A stretch of DNA of 64,000 nt from CAWABB01 sp963780165 (GTDB lineage Bacteria; Bacteroidota; Ignavibacteria; UBA10030; UBA6906). Under the pieces are notes generated by a model. It worked only from the letters and a program-made list of their open reading frames with translations. It did not search any database and was not told the origin of the DNA. This document shows, piece by piece, positions 27,042-36,276 of this stretch. Location of the stretch: positions 1,984,001-2,048,000 of the forward strand of contig CAWABB010000001.1 of the NCBI GenBank assembly GCA_963780165.1, read 5' to 3'. The translations under genes were made by a program, and so were the position numbers. Each line of letters starts with the position of its first letter. Position 1 is the stretch's first letter.

Positions 27042-29237
27042 CAGCAGGATAAAGACCCCGTCCCACTCGGGCGGGGGAGGGTGCTGGATGTAGTGGCGCA
27101 CCCGCTCGCGATGAATCATCGCGGGTCGGTCGTCAGGCCGCACCTGCAATGCCTGGTCAAAGTGTGCCAGCGAGCTTGGCCAGTCGCGGTTGAAATAGGC
27201 GGTCAATCCCTCCGAATACACCTTCACGAATTCCTCCAAAACCGCCGCATCCGGGGCTCCGCGAAGGCCCAGCAATTCGTACGTCACGACGGGCTGGCTC
27301 CTGCCCACGACCGCCATCCGGTCGACTTGCCGGCCGAGGATCTCCGATCGCACCGCATCGTACGTCCGCTCGCTTACCATGATACGCGTTCCGTACTCCT
27401 TATTGGCGCCCTCAAGCCGCGACGCAAGGTTGACGCTGTCCCCGATGACCGTGTAGTCGAACTTCCCTTCGCCTCCAAGATTCCCGACCACCATCGTGCC
27501 GGTGTTGATCCCGATACGCGTCCGGAGCTGCGGGCGCCCGCTCTCCTTCCACTGCGCGTTCAGACGTGTCGCGGCGTCCTGCATCTCGAGCGCCGCCTTG
27601 CAGGCTCGCATCGGATGATCGGCCTGCGGAATCGGCGCGCCCCAGAACGCCATGACCGCATCGCCTTCGTACTTGTCGAGGGTCCCGGCATGCCGAAAGA
27701 TCACCGCCGACATGCCACTGAGGTACTCGTTGAGCAGCGCGACGATCTCCTCGGGCTGCATGCCCTGCGACATCGTCGTAAACCCCTCGATGTCGCTGAA
27801 CAGCACGGTGAGTTCCTCGCGCTTCCCTCCCAGCGCGAGCTTCCGGGGATTGGCAACGAGCTCGTCGACGACCGACGGGTTGACATAGGTGCTGAACATG
27901 GATTTGATGAGCAGGCGCTGCCGGCGCTCAGACACCAGGTGATAGATGGTGCTCGCAGCGTATCCTCCGGCGATCGCAAACAGGGCACTCGTGACCTTTA
28001 CCACGAGGCCCTGGTGCGAGAAGAGATACACGGACACGTAAATCGCGCCCGCCGTCAGGAGCGCGACCCAGAGAAATCCGAACAGTTCGACAAGGAATCC
28101 GGCGCGTACCCGAAGGGACTTGACCCATGATGTCACCAGGAGCGACGCCGCGGTCAGGAGAAGGATCATCAGCACTTCAGACCAGAACGGCTGAAGCCTC
28201 AGGAAGTCGTTCCGGATGACGCTTTCGATGACGTTCGCGTGGAGTTCTACACCATACATCAGATTATCGCCCTTCTGGATTCCGCGAGCCAGCGGGGCGG
28301 GGAAGACGTCCTTATACTCCGGGACCGTCACGCCGACCAGCACAATCTTCCCGGCGAAGGTCCCGTCGACTTTGTAGCCGAACTCCGGATCGCTGAACGT
28401 GTTGATCGCTTCGCCGCTCTCCTGTTCGTCGAGCGTGGTGAACGATTCGTCGTCCACGACGTCCTGAAAACTGACATGACGGAACGTGCGGTGGGGGCCG
28501 TACAGGTTGATCAGGAACGACCCGGGGTCATAGCGCGGGATCCGGCGGTCGGCGTACGTGAAGGCGTCGCCGTCAGGCCGGGGCGCGGTAGGTGCGGGAA
28601 GAGCGAAGTACTTGTTGAGAAGCGCGAACCCGAATGTCGGCACGTCTACTGTCTCGCCGCCGGTCACGTCGACCGTGAAGAAGGGGTTGTACATCCGGTA
28701 GATGCCGTCCGCGTCGGGACGGAGGTTGACGAGGCCGATGGAGCTGTCGCCCGGAAAGAAGATGTTTCCGTAGTTCTGGCGCGTGGACGCAAGGACGACA
28801 TCCGGCCTGTCTTCCTCTCGTTTTCCGGCCAACACCGCAATGTCAGTCTCCTTGATGGCCGCCCGCAGGGAGTCGTCGTGGACGGGCGATACGGGGTCAA
28901 CGCCGCTGAAGAGGAGGTCGATGCCCACGGCGCGCGCGCCTGCAGACCGCAGGTTGCGGATCAGGTGCGCATAGTACGACCTGGGCCAGGGGAACGGAGC
29001 CGGCATGGACCGGAGGGCATCCTCGGAGATCTCCACGATGACCACGTCCGAGGAGTCGTCGATCCCCCCGCGAATCCCGCGGATGCCGAACCGATAATCA
29101 AGCGTGGATAGCTCGAGGCGGCGCAGCAGACCGACCTGAAACAACTCCTCGTTCGTCAGGATCACCACGAGCAGTGCGACGGCCAGGACCAGGAGAGTCC
29201 TGACGATCCACGGATGTGTTCCGGACGATGTTCGCAT
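27033..29237 (-). CDS. CHASE2-domain class III adenylate cyclase
   Basis: 734 residues. The N-terminal TM helix (residues 10-27) is followed by a periplasmic CHASE2 sensor domain (about 40-360, DVVIVEISEDALRSMPAPFP) and three TM helices (about 365-440). The cytoplasmic class III cyclase domain follows (about 465-650). The metal-binding Asps are in LFSDIEGF and KYEGDAVMAFWG. The Lys of LDKYEGD and the Asp of KFDYTVIGDSVNLASRLEG are the purine-selecting residues of adenylate cyclases, and the Asn and Arg of VNLASR stabilise the transition state. A helical tail ends the protein. It lies last in a minus-strand group with FecR and a barrel, which suggests envelope sensing coupled to cAMP. Confidence 0.92.
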   Translation of the reverse strand: MRTSSGTHPWIVRTLLVLAVALLVVILTNEELFQVGLLRRLELSTLDYRFGIRGIRGGIDDSSDVVIVEISEDALRSMPAPFPWPRSYYAHLIRNLRSAGARAVGIDLLFSGVDPVSPVHDDSLRAAIKETDIAVLAGKREEDRPDVVLASTRQNYGNIFFPGDSSIGLVNLRPDADGIYRMYNPFFTVDVTGGETVDVPTFGFALLNKYFALPAPTAPRPDGDAFTYADRRIPRYDPGSFLINLYGPHRTFRHVSFQDVVDDESFTTLDEQESGEAINTFSDPEFGYKVDGTFAGKIVLVGVTVPEYKDVFPAPLARGIQKGDNLMYGVELHANVIESVIRNDFLRLQPFWSEVLMILLLTAASLLVTSWVKSLRVRAGFLVELFGFLWVALLTAGAIYVSVYLFSHQGLVVKVTSALFAIAGGYAASTIYHLVSERRQRLLIKSMFSTYVNPSVVDELVANPRKLALGGKREELTVLFSDIEGFTTMSQGMQPEEIVALLNEYLSGMSAVIFRHAGTLDKYEGDAVMAFWGAPIPQADHPMRACKAALEMQDAATRLNAQWKESGRPQLRTRIGINTGTMVVGNLGGEGKFDYTVIGDSVNLASRLEGANKEYGTRIMVSERTYDAVRSEILGRQVDRMAVVGRSQPVVTYELLGLRGAPDAAVLEEFVKVYSEGLTAYFNRDWPSSLAHFDQALQVRPDDRPAMIHRERVRHYIQHPPPPEWDGVFILLSK

Positions 29238-29245
29238 CCTCGGCC

Positions 29246-31669
29246 TCAGATATCGTACCGGAACCGGACGCTGACGAACGAATCGTCCGGGGCGTCGTCA
29301 TTGTCGAACGTGCTGACCTGCAGCGTCAGGCTCATCGTGCGCTGGAGATACCATTCCGCGCCGAGGTCTGTCGCCAATCGTCTCAGGTCTCCAAAGGTCG
29401 GCGCGAGAGATGCGATCAGGTTGAGCTCGCCCGGAAGCAGAGAATACCTGCCGCCGACGGCGATCGTCGTGTAGTCCAGCGACATGCGCCCGTCGGGAGT
29501 CGCGGACGAGGGATAGTCGTTGAAGTTCAGCGCAAGGTCGAGACTCGTCTGCAACGGGATGCCGAACCGGGAAATAAGCGACAGCGTCACGGTGCTCGAT
29601 GTCAGATCGGTTTTCCGCACGGTGTAATCTGCCCGGTCGGACGCGGAGACCGACAGCAGCGCCGTGTGTCGGGCCTCGAACGTGAAGTCGTACGACGCCT
29701 GGCCGAAGAAGCGGTTAGTCCGGTCGTCCACCCGGTAGAGCGAATCGATGCCTCTTCCTTCAAGCGGGTTCCGGTTGCGGAACTGGTTGTACCCGAACGT
29801 CAGCATCGGGAGGTCCGGGCTGGGTGTCCACGACATGCCTGCGCTCAGCGTTGAATACGTCGTCGTTGCGACCTTGGTGTCGCTCGTGTTGTCCTCCAGG
29901 CGTTCGTACCCGAGTGTGAGCATCACTTGGTTTGAAAGCACTCTGATCCGGTCCTGCACATTGAACCCCCGCACATCCTTCCGCAGAAACGTCTGGCCGA
30001 ACGATGTATAGTCGCTCCCGCGGTACATATACGTGGCGCGCAGGGCGTTGTCCAGGTAGTTCATGGAGAGGGTCGCCTCATAGGCAAGCGTGGCGGGCGT
30101 GGAGAGCGAGAGCGGGCGGAGGTTCTCGTTGACCGTGATAAATCTGCTAAGAATGTCGCGTGCCTGGCGGATCTCCCCGGGGTTGTCGAAGACCGAATCG
30201 ATATAGGCGTCCGTGAACGATCCGCTGGAGATGTCGGAGTTGTACGCGCTGAACGCGGCCTGGGCGGTCAGCACGAGATGCTCGCCGTCCAGCTTCGCAA
30301 GAAGGTCTGTGCCGACGACGACGTTCTCCTGCGGCCGGACGCCGTACTGAATCGAGCTCTGCTCGTCGGAGCTGCTCAGCCAGGTGAAGCCGAGCTGGAA
30401 TTCCTCGCCCGCGCCGAAGCTGGGGCGGACCGCAAGCAGGTTCCGTTCGTAGGATCCGTACCGGAAGCGTCCCCAGATCGTGTCGGACACCAGTCCGAAC
30501 GCATCTCCGGGATACTGCTGCTGCCGCGTGCTCAGGCTGTCCACCGGGAACGACTCAAGCATCGCGCCCTCAATCGGGCGGGCGATCTGTCCGTACGTCG
30601 CCTCGATGTTGAAGAACCCGGTGCGCACTTCGGCATTGGCCCCGCGGACGCGCCGGCCCAGCAGGATGAGGCTGGGGAAGACGGGGAAGTGGTCGCCGAC
30701 ACCGGCGTCCAGCCACGGCGATGACACGCCCAGATAGAAACGGTTTTGCGGCTGCCGCGTGCGTTCTTCTTCCGAGGTCACATAGAGGTTTGAGGTGAGG
30801 CGCCAATCGCCTTTGCGGCCGGCAAACTGGACGCCGCCGCGGTTGTACCATTGCGATACGCCCCCAATCCGCTCGTGGCGGGTTTCGAAGGTGACGACTG
30901 CGTTGTACGCCATGGCGGGCGTGACGGGCTCTGCGTACTGGAACCCGGCACCGCCGCGCACGGTGAACTGGTGCGTGGCCGAACTTACGAGCGCGCCGTT
31001 GTGATCAAGAATACGGACCACGACGCGATGCACGCCCGGCGTGAGACGGATGTCGTGGGCCACAGGGGAGAAGACCAGAAGATCGTCCGCGAAAAGGACC
31101 TTGTCGGTGACATCGGCGCCATCCAGCGTGACCTGCGTCGCGCCCTCCACAACCGCCGTATCCGCCCGGAGCAGGGAAATGGCAACGACGACGTCTTCCG
31201 CATCCACGACTTCCGTAGCCTCGGGCGAGAGGAAAAGAATCTGTGCCGGCTCATCGGCGGCCCGGACGGGGAGCCGGAGTGTGTTCGGAGGCGGGAGGAG
31301 GAACGGGTCCGGCGTCTGGCTCACCGGGAACGATTCCATGGATCCGTCCCGCCGAACGATTGCGATGTAGTATTCCAGGAACGGCGGAAGGACAACCTCC
31401 GCGGGGAGCGTGGCGGTCGCGGCGGATCCGGCGAGATCCATCTCTGCCACGGCGAACTCGCTCGATCCGAACGGGCGGTAGAGGACGGCCAGCCGCTCGA
31501 TGACATCCAGCTGGCGAAGCTCCGCGCGGATGGTCACGGGCGACTTGGCGACGGCCTCGTCCGGGCCGACGGTAAGAATGGTTGGAGACACCTGCGCGTG
31601 TGCGGCGTTCAGCACACTCAGGAACACAACGAGGCCGACAAGTGCGGCCGCACGAACAGCGTGTCGCAT
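29246..31669 (-). CDS. Outer-membrane beta-barrel protein with Ig-like N-terminal domains
   Basis: 807 residues. Signal peptide (residues 1-25, ending AAHA-Q). The first 270 residues are beta-rich Ig-like segments (VSPTILTVGPDEAVAKSPVT; VHRVVVRILDHNGALVSSAT). The remaining 530 residues show alternating amphipathic strands with many aromatic residues and end in RFRYDI, typical of an outer-membrane barrel. I recognise no family. It lies between fecR-like and cyclase genes, only 8 bases from the cyclase. It could pass an outer-membrane signal to the CHASE2 domain; that is inference. A perfect 13-bp hairpin (31694-31724) lies between it and the FecR gene upstream. Confidence 0.75.
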   Translation of the reverse strand: MRHAVRAAALVGLVVFLSVLNAAHAQVSPTILTVGPDEAVAKSPVTIRAELRQLDVIERLAVLYRPFGSSEFAVAEMDLAGSAATATLPAEVVLPPFLEYYIAIVRRDGSMESFPVSQTPDPFLLPPPNTLRLPVRAADEPAQILFLSPEATEVVDAEDVVVAISLLRADTAVVEGATQVTLDGADVTDKVLFADDLLVFSPVAHDIRLTPGVHRVVVRILDHNGALVSSATHQFTVRGGAGFQYAEPVTPAMAYNAVVTFETRHERIGGVSQWYNRGGVQFAGRKGDWRLTSNLYVTSEEERTRQPQNRFYLGVSSPWLDAGVGDHFPVFPSLILLGRRVRGANAEVRTGFFNIEATYGQIARPIEGAMLESFPVDSLSTRQQQYPGDAFGLVSDTIWGRFRYGSYERNLLAVRPSFGAGEEFQLGFTWLSSSDEQSSIQYGVRPQENVVVGTDLLAKLDGEHLVLTAQAAFSAYNSDISSGSFTDAYIDSVFDNPGEIRQARDILSRFITVNENLRPLSLSTPATLAYEATLSMNYLDNALRATYMYRGSDYTSFGQTFLRKDVRGFNVQDRIRVLSNQVMLTLGYERLEDNTSDTKVATTTYSTLSAGMSWTPSPDLPMLTFGYNQFRNRNPLEGRGIDSLYRVDDRTNRFFGQASYDFTFEARHTALLSVSASDRADYTVRKTDLTSSTVTLSLISRFGIPLQTSLDLALNFNDYPSSATPDGRMSLDYTTIAVGGRYSLLPGELNLIASLAPTFGDLRRLATDLGAEWYLQRTMSLTLQVSTFDNDDAPDDSFVSVRFRYDI

Positions 31670-31693
31670 ACGATAGGGGAGTTATGAATATTC

Positions 31694-31724
31694 GCACGGG
31701 CGAAGGGTTCTCCTTCGCCCGTGC
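31694..31724 (-). other. 13-bp perfect hairpin between the FecR and barrel genes
   Basis: Arms 31694-31706 and 31712-31724 (GCACGGGCGAAGG and its complement) enclose a 5-base loop. No T-run follows on either strand. It may be an mRNA processing or stability structure, or a leaky terminator that lowers expression of the downstream barrel and cyclase. Confidence 0.6.
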
Positions 31725-31752
31725 AGGGACGCATCACCGTGTGCGCGTCTGC

Positions 31753-32451
31753 CTACTGCTCCTTGAAATCAATGATCAAGTCCTTCTGCTGACCCTGGCT
31801 GTTCTTCAACTCCAGTTTCAGTTGGCGCGGCTGGTCGCCGGTCCGCATCGCGTCTTCAGCAGCGGTTAACTCGGCTGCGGTTGAAATGCGGCTCTCCACG
31901 GTTCCATCCGGCCGGGAAATCCCCGTGTATCCCGCAGGCACGTCAACGCTGGTGTTCGATGCGGAGTTTGTCAGAGACACCAGTCCTTCCACGACCGTCA
32001 GCGTATCGGACCCGTTCACGCGGAGCACGCCGCCCGTCCCCTTGACGGAAGCGACCGACGTGGGCGAGGAGAAACGGAACTGCTCGCCGGGTCCCTGCTT
32101 CTTGATGTTGAACCCGACGACGCCCTGGCGGACCTGGATGGACTTGGAGAACTCCTTCCCCCGGAGCGTTCCGGTCACCACCACCTCCGATTCCTCCCGG
32201 AGCCGCAGGAGGCTGTTGTCCTTCAGCTTCAGGACGGCGAACGACTTTGCGCCAGTCTTGACGATATCGCCTGATGCAAGCGTCTGCCCCCGCGTTGCTT
32301 TTTCCCACTCCTGCCCGGAGACGCGCCGGGTCACGTCCTGGATGACTTTGCTGATCAGCCCGATGACCGGGTTCTGCGCCTGAGCCTGCGGCACCGCAAA
32401 CAGGAGGGCGGTGCCCGTAAGAGCGATTGCGACGATGCGAGTCTGTTTCAT
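31753..32451 (-). CDS. Secreted FecR-domain protein
   Basis: 232 residues. Signal peptide (residues 1-25, PQAQA-Q). A FecR domain covers about residues 50-165: RGQTLASGDIVKTGAKSFAV, DNSLLRLREESEVVV, TSVASVKGTGGVLRV. There is no TM helix and no sigma-binding N-terminal part, so it is not a classical FecR anti-sigma factor but the free periplasmic form often found beside CHASE2 cyclases and OM proteins. The last 30 residues (KLELKNSQGQQKDLIIDFKE) are polar. It starts 12 bases after the preceding minus-strand gene ends. Confidence 0.87.
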   Translation of the reverse strand: MKQTRIVAIALTGTALLFAVPQAQAQNPVIGLISKVIQDVTRRVSGQEWEKATRGQTLASGDIVKTGAKSFAVLKLKDNSLLRLREESEVVVTGTLRGKEFSKSIQVRQGVVGFNIKKQGPGEQFRFSSPTSVASVKGTGGVLRVNGSDTLTVVEGLVSLTNSASNTSVDVPAGYTGISRPDGTVESRISTAAELTAAEDAMRTGDQPRQLKLELKNSQGQQKDLIIDFKEQ

Positions 32452-32463
32452 GGCTGTGCCCCC

Positions 32464-33510
32464 CTATTCTGCCCGTACCGACAGAAGAGCGTCGGGATTG
32501 GATTGGAAGAGGTTGACGAGCCTCAGGAAATCGACGTTGGAGATTGCTGCACCGTCGAGCCGCATCGTGCCTGCCGACGAGAAGCCTTCAGTGCGCAACT
32601 GGTCAAAGAGCGGCTTGTACTGCGGGCCGAGCGCGCGTTCGAGGGCGTCAAGCATGGATGGCTGCGACGCAGTTCCGGGGCCCTGTGCAATCGCGAATGA
32701 CCTGAGCGTGCTGGGGATGACTTGCTCGTTTCCGCCGGATGCACGGATGAGGCCCTCGACATACCAGACATAGGTCTTGCCGGGCTCAAGGACGCGGACA
32801 CCCGACGACGGATACTGGAATCCCGTCATCGTGACTTCGGTCTGCAGGATCGGTACGCCGGACGCTGTTTCCTCCAGCGAGACCTGTCCCGGGAGCTTCT
32901 CGTAGATCTTCAGGCGTGAACGGCTGCCGTCGAAGATCCACTGGAAGAGGGGGAACTGGTTGACGGTGTCATCGCGGTCGAGCGGCAGCAAGAGATCCAC
33001 ACGGCTTGGGTTCGAGAGAATGAAGCGCGCTTCGTCGGTGACCGGCTGCTCTGTCCCGCCCGTGGGACGCACGGTGATCGTGAACGTGTACGATCCCGGA
33101 GGCATCGTTCCGGTCGCCAGGGCGGTCTGTTCAAAACGATTCTTCGCGCTTTCATCGACGGTGTACGAGGCGCGAAGGGCCGGGTTCCGAAAATCCAGGT
33201 TCGTGAAGCTCCGCGAGGGGTTCACGAGAAACGGGGTGGTCTTGAGGTAGAAGGCCCGGTCGAACTGCTCGCCGCTGGCGAGCGTTACGGTCCCCACCAT
33301 CTCCATTTCGGCCTCCACGCCGCCGGGAACAGGGTTCACCAGAGCGATGTCAATCGTGAAGAGCCACTTGGGCGTGGTGGAGTTGACGAAATCCACGTCG
33401 CTGATGGTCAGCATATCCACCGGCGCGGTTGTGGTCGTCACGCGGAGGTTCTGGCCGGTGGCGACTGTTGCCACAGTCAGAAGGAGGAACAGAATAGATC
33501 GCGCGTGCAT
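32464..33510 (-). CDS. Secreted protein with Ig/FN3-like domains, unknown
   Basis: 348 residues. Signal peptide MHARSILFLLLTVATVATG then QN. Two beta-rich parts follow: about residues 25-160 (WLFTIDIALVNPVPGGVEAE) and about 165-290 (the FN3-like pattern PLFQWIFDGSRSRLKIYE then PGKTYVWYVEG common in secreted Bacteroidota proteins). A short helical C-terminus (MLDALERALGPQYKPLFDQL) ends it. No family is recognised. The ATG at 33510 is preferred, with GGGAAAGGG six bases before it. Another ATG (33516) touches that site. It heads the FecR-barrel-cyclase group. Confidence 0.72.
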   Translation of the reverse strand: MHARSILFLLLTVATVATGQNLRVTTTTAPVDMLTISDVDFVNSTTPKWLFTIDIALVNPVPGGVEAEMEMVGTVTLASGEQFDRAFYLKTTPFLVNPSRSFTNLDFRNPALRASYTVDESAKNRFEQTALATGTMPPGSYTFTITVRPTGGTEQPVTDEARFILSNPSRVDLLLPLDRDDTVNQFPLFQWIFDGSRSRLKIYEKLPGQVSLEETASGVPILQTEVTMTGFQYPSSGVRVLEPGKTYVWYVEGLIRASGGNEQVIPSTLRSFAIAQGPGTASQPSMLDALERALGPQYKPLFDQLRTEGFSSAGTMRLDGAAISNVDFLRLVNLFQSNPDALLSVRAE

Positions 33511-33601
33511 GAGCATCCCTTTCCCGGCGGCCGTAGAGGGGCCACCGAATGAGCGCATTCGACATGCAGATAGGTTACAAACCGCATGCCATAGCAAAAC
33601 G

Positions 33602-33615
33602 AGCGAAATTTCGCT
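33602..33615. promoter_or_regulatory. 14-bp perfect palindrome before the secreted-protein gene
   Basis: AGCGAAATTTCGCT, about 90 bases upstream of the start at 33510 and just after the rseP stop on the minus strand. A protein-binding site is possible; no promoter with the local consensus lies next to it. Confidence 0.4.
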
Positions 33616-33644
33616 GTTCTGAAGGGCGCACATGCCAGAACCGG

Positions 33645-34961
33645 TCAAAACTTCATGATATCATTGTAGAGCACGAACACCATGAAGGCGATCAGCAGGA
33701 AGAACCCGGCCCGCTGAATCCCGAGTTTCACTTTGACGGGGAGCTCCCTTCCTATCACCCCTTCGATCAGGAGGATGAGGATGTGGCCACCGTCGAGCGC
33801 CGGGAAGGGGAGGATGTTGAGGAATGCCAGACTGATGCTGAGAACAGCCATGAACCAGAGGAACGGAAGAATCCCGAGTTCGGCCGTCTGCGTGGCCATC
33901 TGCGCGATCCGGATCGGACCGCCAACCGACTGGGAGAACTCGGTCTTCCTGGTAACAACATTCCAGATCTGCTCAACCGTCAGGGCTGTATAGTTCACCA
34001 CGTCCTTCACTGCCTGCGGTAAGGCTTCGAAGAACGAGTACTCCACCCTCCGTACGGACAGGCCGAAGAGGGGATCAAAGCCGATGCCGATACGTCCCTG
34101 CGCCGTCGGGATAACGGTCGCGCTCATCAGCGAATCGCCGCGCTTCCATTCCACCACCAGCGGCACCGTCGCATGGGCACGCACGATCCGGATCATCGTG
34201 CTGTCGGATGAGACGTGCTCGCTGCCCAGGCGCACGATGACGTCGCCCGGTTTGATGCCGGCCCGATCTGCCGGGTTGCCGGACTCCACTGAGGTCACCC
34301 GTATCCCGGGCTTAGCCGGGCTGATGCCGAGCGCGCCGGGATCGGTCTCCGGAAGCGAACCCTTGGGGATGACAAGCGACACCTGGCGTCCCTCGCGCAA
34401 CACGCGTAACGTAACATCGCCGCTCATGCTTTCGATGAAGATGTCGCCCAGGAGGTCTTCCCACGTCGCGACCGGAGTCCCGTTGATGGCCACGATGCTG
34501 TCGCCGACCTGGATTCCAGCGGTTGCCCCAGCACTTCCGTCCTGCACATACCCGATACGCGTGGTGTCGCGGACGGTCTTCCCCTGCGCGACGTTGATTC
34601 CCCAGAAGATCGCGATTGCAAGCAAGACGTTCATGATCACGCCTGCACTCAACACGATGATCCTCTGCCAGATCGGCTTCGCCCGGAACTCCCACGGCTG
34701 AGGCTCGCTCTGCAGGAACTCCGTGTCAAAGCTCTCGTCAATCATTCCCGCGATCTTCACGTATCCACCGATCGGTATCCAGGAGACACAGTAGTCCGTT
34801 TCTCCGATCTGCTTGCCGAATGCGCGGGGAGGAAACCCGATCGAGAACCGCTCCACGCGCATGCCGAACAGTTTTGCGGCAAGGAAGTGGCCGAGTTCAT
34901 GAACAAAGACGAGAACGCCAAGGACGATAACAAAGTAGAGAGCTGTTTCGAGGATGTGCAT
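33645..34961 (-). CDS. rseP: Site-2 intramembrane zinc metalloprotease
   Basis: Membrane protease that cleaves anti-sigma factors or signal peptides within the membrane. 438 residues: the first TM helix carries the zinc site HELGH (residues 21-25). Two PDZ domains lie in the periplasmic loop (about 125-200 and 205-290, the second with GNPADRAGIKPGDVIVRL). The last ligand motif NILPFPALDGGHI comes before the final TM helix. The start is 12 bases after dxr, a pairing seen in many bacteria. The two ECF/anti-sigma systems in the window are possible downstream partners (inference). Confidence 0.95.
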   Translation of the reverse strand: MHILETALYFVIVLGVLVFVHELGHFLAAKLFGMRVERFSIGFPPRAFGKQIGETDYCVSWIPIGGYVKIAGMIDESFDTEFLQSEPQPWEFRAKPIWQRIIVLSAGVIMNVLLAIAIFWGINVAQGKTVRDTTRIGYVQDGSAGATAGIQVGDSIVAINGTPVATWEDLLGDIFIESMSGDVTLRVLREGRQVSLVIPKGSLPETDPGALGISPAKPGIRVTSVESGNPADRAGIKPGDVIVRLGSEHVSSDSTMIRIVRAHATVPLVVEWKRGDSLMSATVIPTAQGRIGIGFDPLFGLSVRRVEYSFFEALPQAVKDVVNYTALTVEQIWNVVTRKTEFSQSVGGPIRIAQMATQTAELGILPFLWFMAVLSISLAFLNILPFPALDGGHILILLIEGVIGRELPVKVKLGIQRAGFFLLIAFMVFVLYNDIMKF

Positions 34962-34973
34962 GGGTCGCGAATG

Positions 34974-36134
34974 TTATGAGACGGCTGAGAACTGTTGGAG
35001 AACGGATTCGCGCGTCGCGCGGTCGATGCGGACCAGGTCGGCCATCGTGGGCGACACCATCGGCGTGTGAGCGTCGAGCTCGTCCTCGATGATGTCAGCG
35101 ATTGCGGTGAACGAAATGCGCCGATCGAGGAACAGCTGCACGGCCACTTCGTTCGCGGCGTTCAGGACCGCGGGGGCCGTGCCGCCGAGGGTCAGGGCGC
35201 GGTACGCGAGCGGGAGGCAGCGGAAACGTTCGGCGTCGGGCTCGTGGAACGTCAACTGGCGAAGTGAAGCGATGTCCAGCCGCTGGAATGGTGCGGGCGG
35301 GCGCTCGGGAAAGAACAGCGCGTACTGAATCGGAAGCTTCATATCCGGGATGCCGAGCTGGGCCTTCACGGACCCGTCGGCGAACTCGACCATGGAGTGA
35401 ATGATCGACTGCGGGTGGACGACGACCGCGATCCGCTCGGGCGGAAGGCCGAAAAGCCAGTGGGCCTCGATGACTTCCAGCCCCTTGTTCATGAGCGTTG
35501 CGGAATCGATCGTGATCTTGGATCCCATGCTCCATGTGGGGTGCTTCAGGGCCTCTTCGCAGGTTGCGCTCGCGAGCTGGTCTGGGGTGGCGGTGCGGAA
35601 TGGCCCGCCGGATGCCGTGAGCAGCAGGCGCTCCACCGACGCTGGATCCTCTCCCTGCAGGCACTGGAGGATCGCGCTGTGCTCGCTGTCGACCGGAAGC
35701 AGCCGCACGCCCTTCTCGCGTACAGCCTGCATCATCAGTTCGCCGCCGATCACCAGCGTTTCCTTGTTCGCCAGGGCGATATCCTTGCCGGCGAGGATAG
35801 CCCGGTATGTCGGCACCAGGCCGGCAAACCCGACGAGCGCGCTCAGGACAATCTCTGCCTCTGGATGGGTGGCAAGCTCGATGAGCCCGTCGTTGCCCGT
35901 CAGGACCATCGTCTGGCCGTCCGTAAACGTCCGGATGACCCGTGCGTCCTCTTCACGCTGGACCGCGACAGCGAGGGGGCGGTAGCGCGCGATCTGCTCG
36001 CGGAGCAGATCGATATTGCGGCCCGCGCTCAGGCCGACGACACGAAAGCGGTCCGCATGACGCTCGATAACCTCGAGCGTACTGCGGCCGATCGAGCCTG
36101 TGGAGCCAAGGATGACGATGTGTTTCTGGTGCAT
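34974..36134 (-). CDS. dxr: 1-deoxy-D-xylulose 5-phosphate reductoisomerase
   Basis: Second step of the MEP isoprenoid pathway: NADPH-dependent conversion of DXP to MEP. 386 residues. N-terminal ILGSTGSIGRSTLEVI binds NADPH. VDSEHSAILQCL and LTASGGPFR hold the metal and substrate residues, and HPTWSMGSKITIDSATLMNK is the flexible-loop region. It starts at the ATG directly before the NADPH motif. Its promoter lies at 36154-36184 on the minus strand, divergent from the TPR gene. rseP follows. Confidence 0.97.
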   Translation of the reverse strand: MHQKHIVILGSTGSIGRSTLEVIERHADRFRVVGLSAGRNIDLLREQIARYRPLAVAVQREEDARVIRTFTDGQTMVLTGNDGLIELATHPEAEIVLSALVGFAGLVPTYRAILAGKDIALANKETLVIGGELMMQAVREKGVRLLPVDSEHSAILQCLQGEDPASVERLLLTASGGPFRTATPDQLASATCEEALKHPTWSMGSKITIDSATLMNKGLEVIEAHWLFGLPPERIAVVVHPQSIIHSMVEFADGSVKAQLGIPDMKLPIQYALFFPERPPAPFQRLDIASLRQLTFHEPDAERFRCLPLAYRALTLGGTAPAVLNAANEVAVQLFLDRRISFTAIADIIEDELDAHTPMVSPTMADLVRIDRATRESVLQQFSAVS

Positions 36135-36153
36135 GTGAGACGGTCGTAACCTT

Positions 36154-36184
36154 TCATAGTACGCAAATCGAGCCTGTCGCGCAA
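36154..36184 (-). promoter_or_regulatory. Promoter of dxr-rseP
   Basis: On the minus strand: TTG (36184-36182), 20 bases, TACTATGA (36161-36154). The predicted +1 near 36150 leaves a leader of about 15 bases before the dxr ATG at 36134, containing AAGG. Confidence 0.6.
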
Positions 36185-36207
36185 CCAGATCTCAGAACGA
36201 CCGGAAC

Positions 36208-36238
36208 TTGATTCCGAGTCGCTCAACTGGCATCTTGG
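36208..36238 (+). promoter_or_regulatory. Weak promoter candidate for the TPR gene at 36277
   Basis: TTG (36208-36210), 20 bases, CATCTTGG (36231-36238). The spacing is right but the -7 box departs from consensus at the first base. Confidence 0.3.
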
Positions 36239-36276
36239 GTGTGAGGTCCCGCGTGTGCGGGATGACGCTCTCGCCC

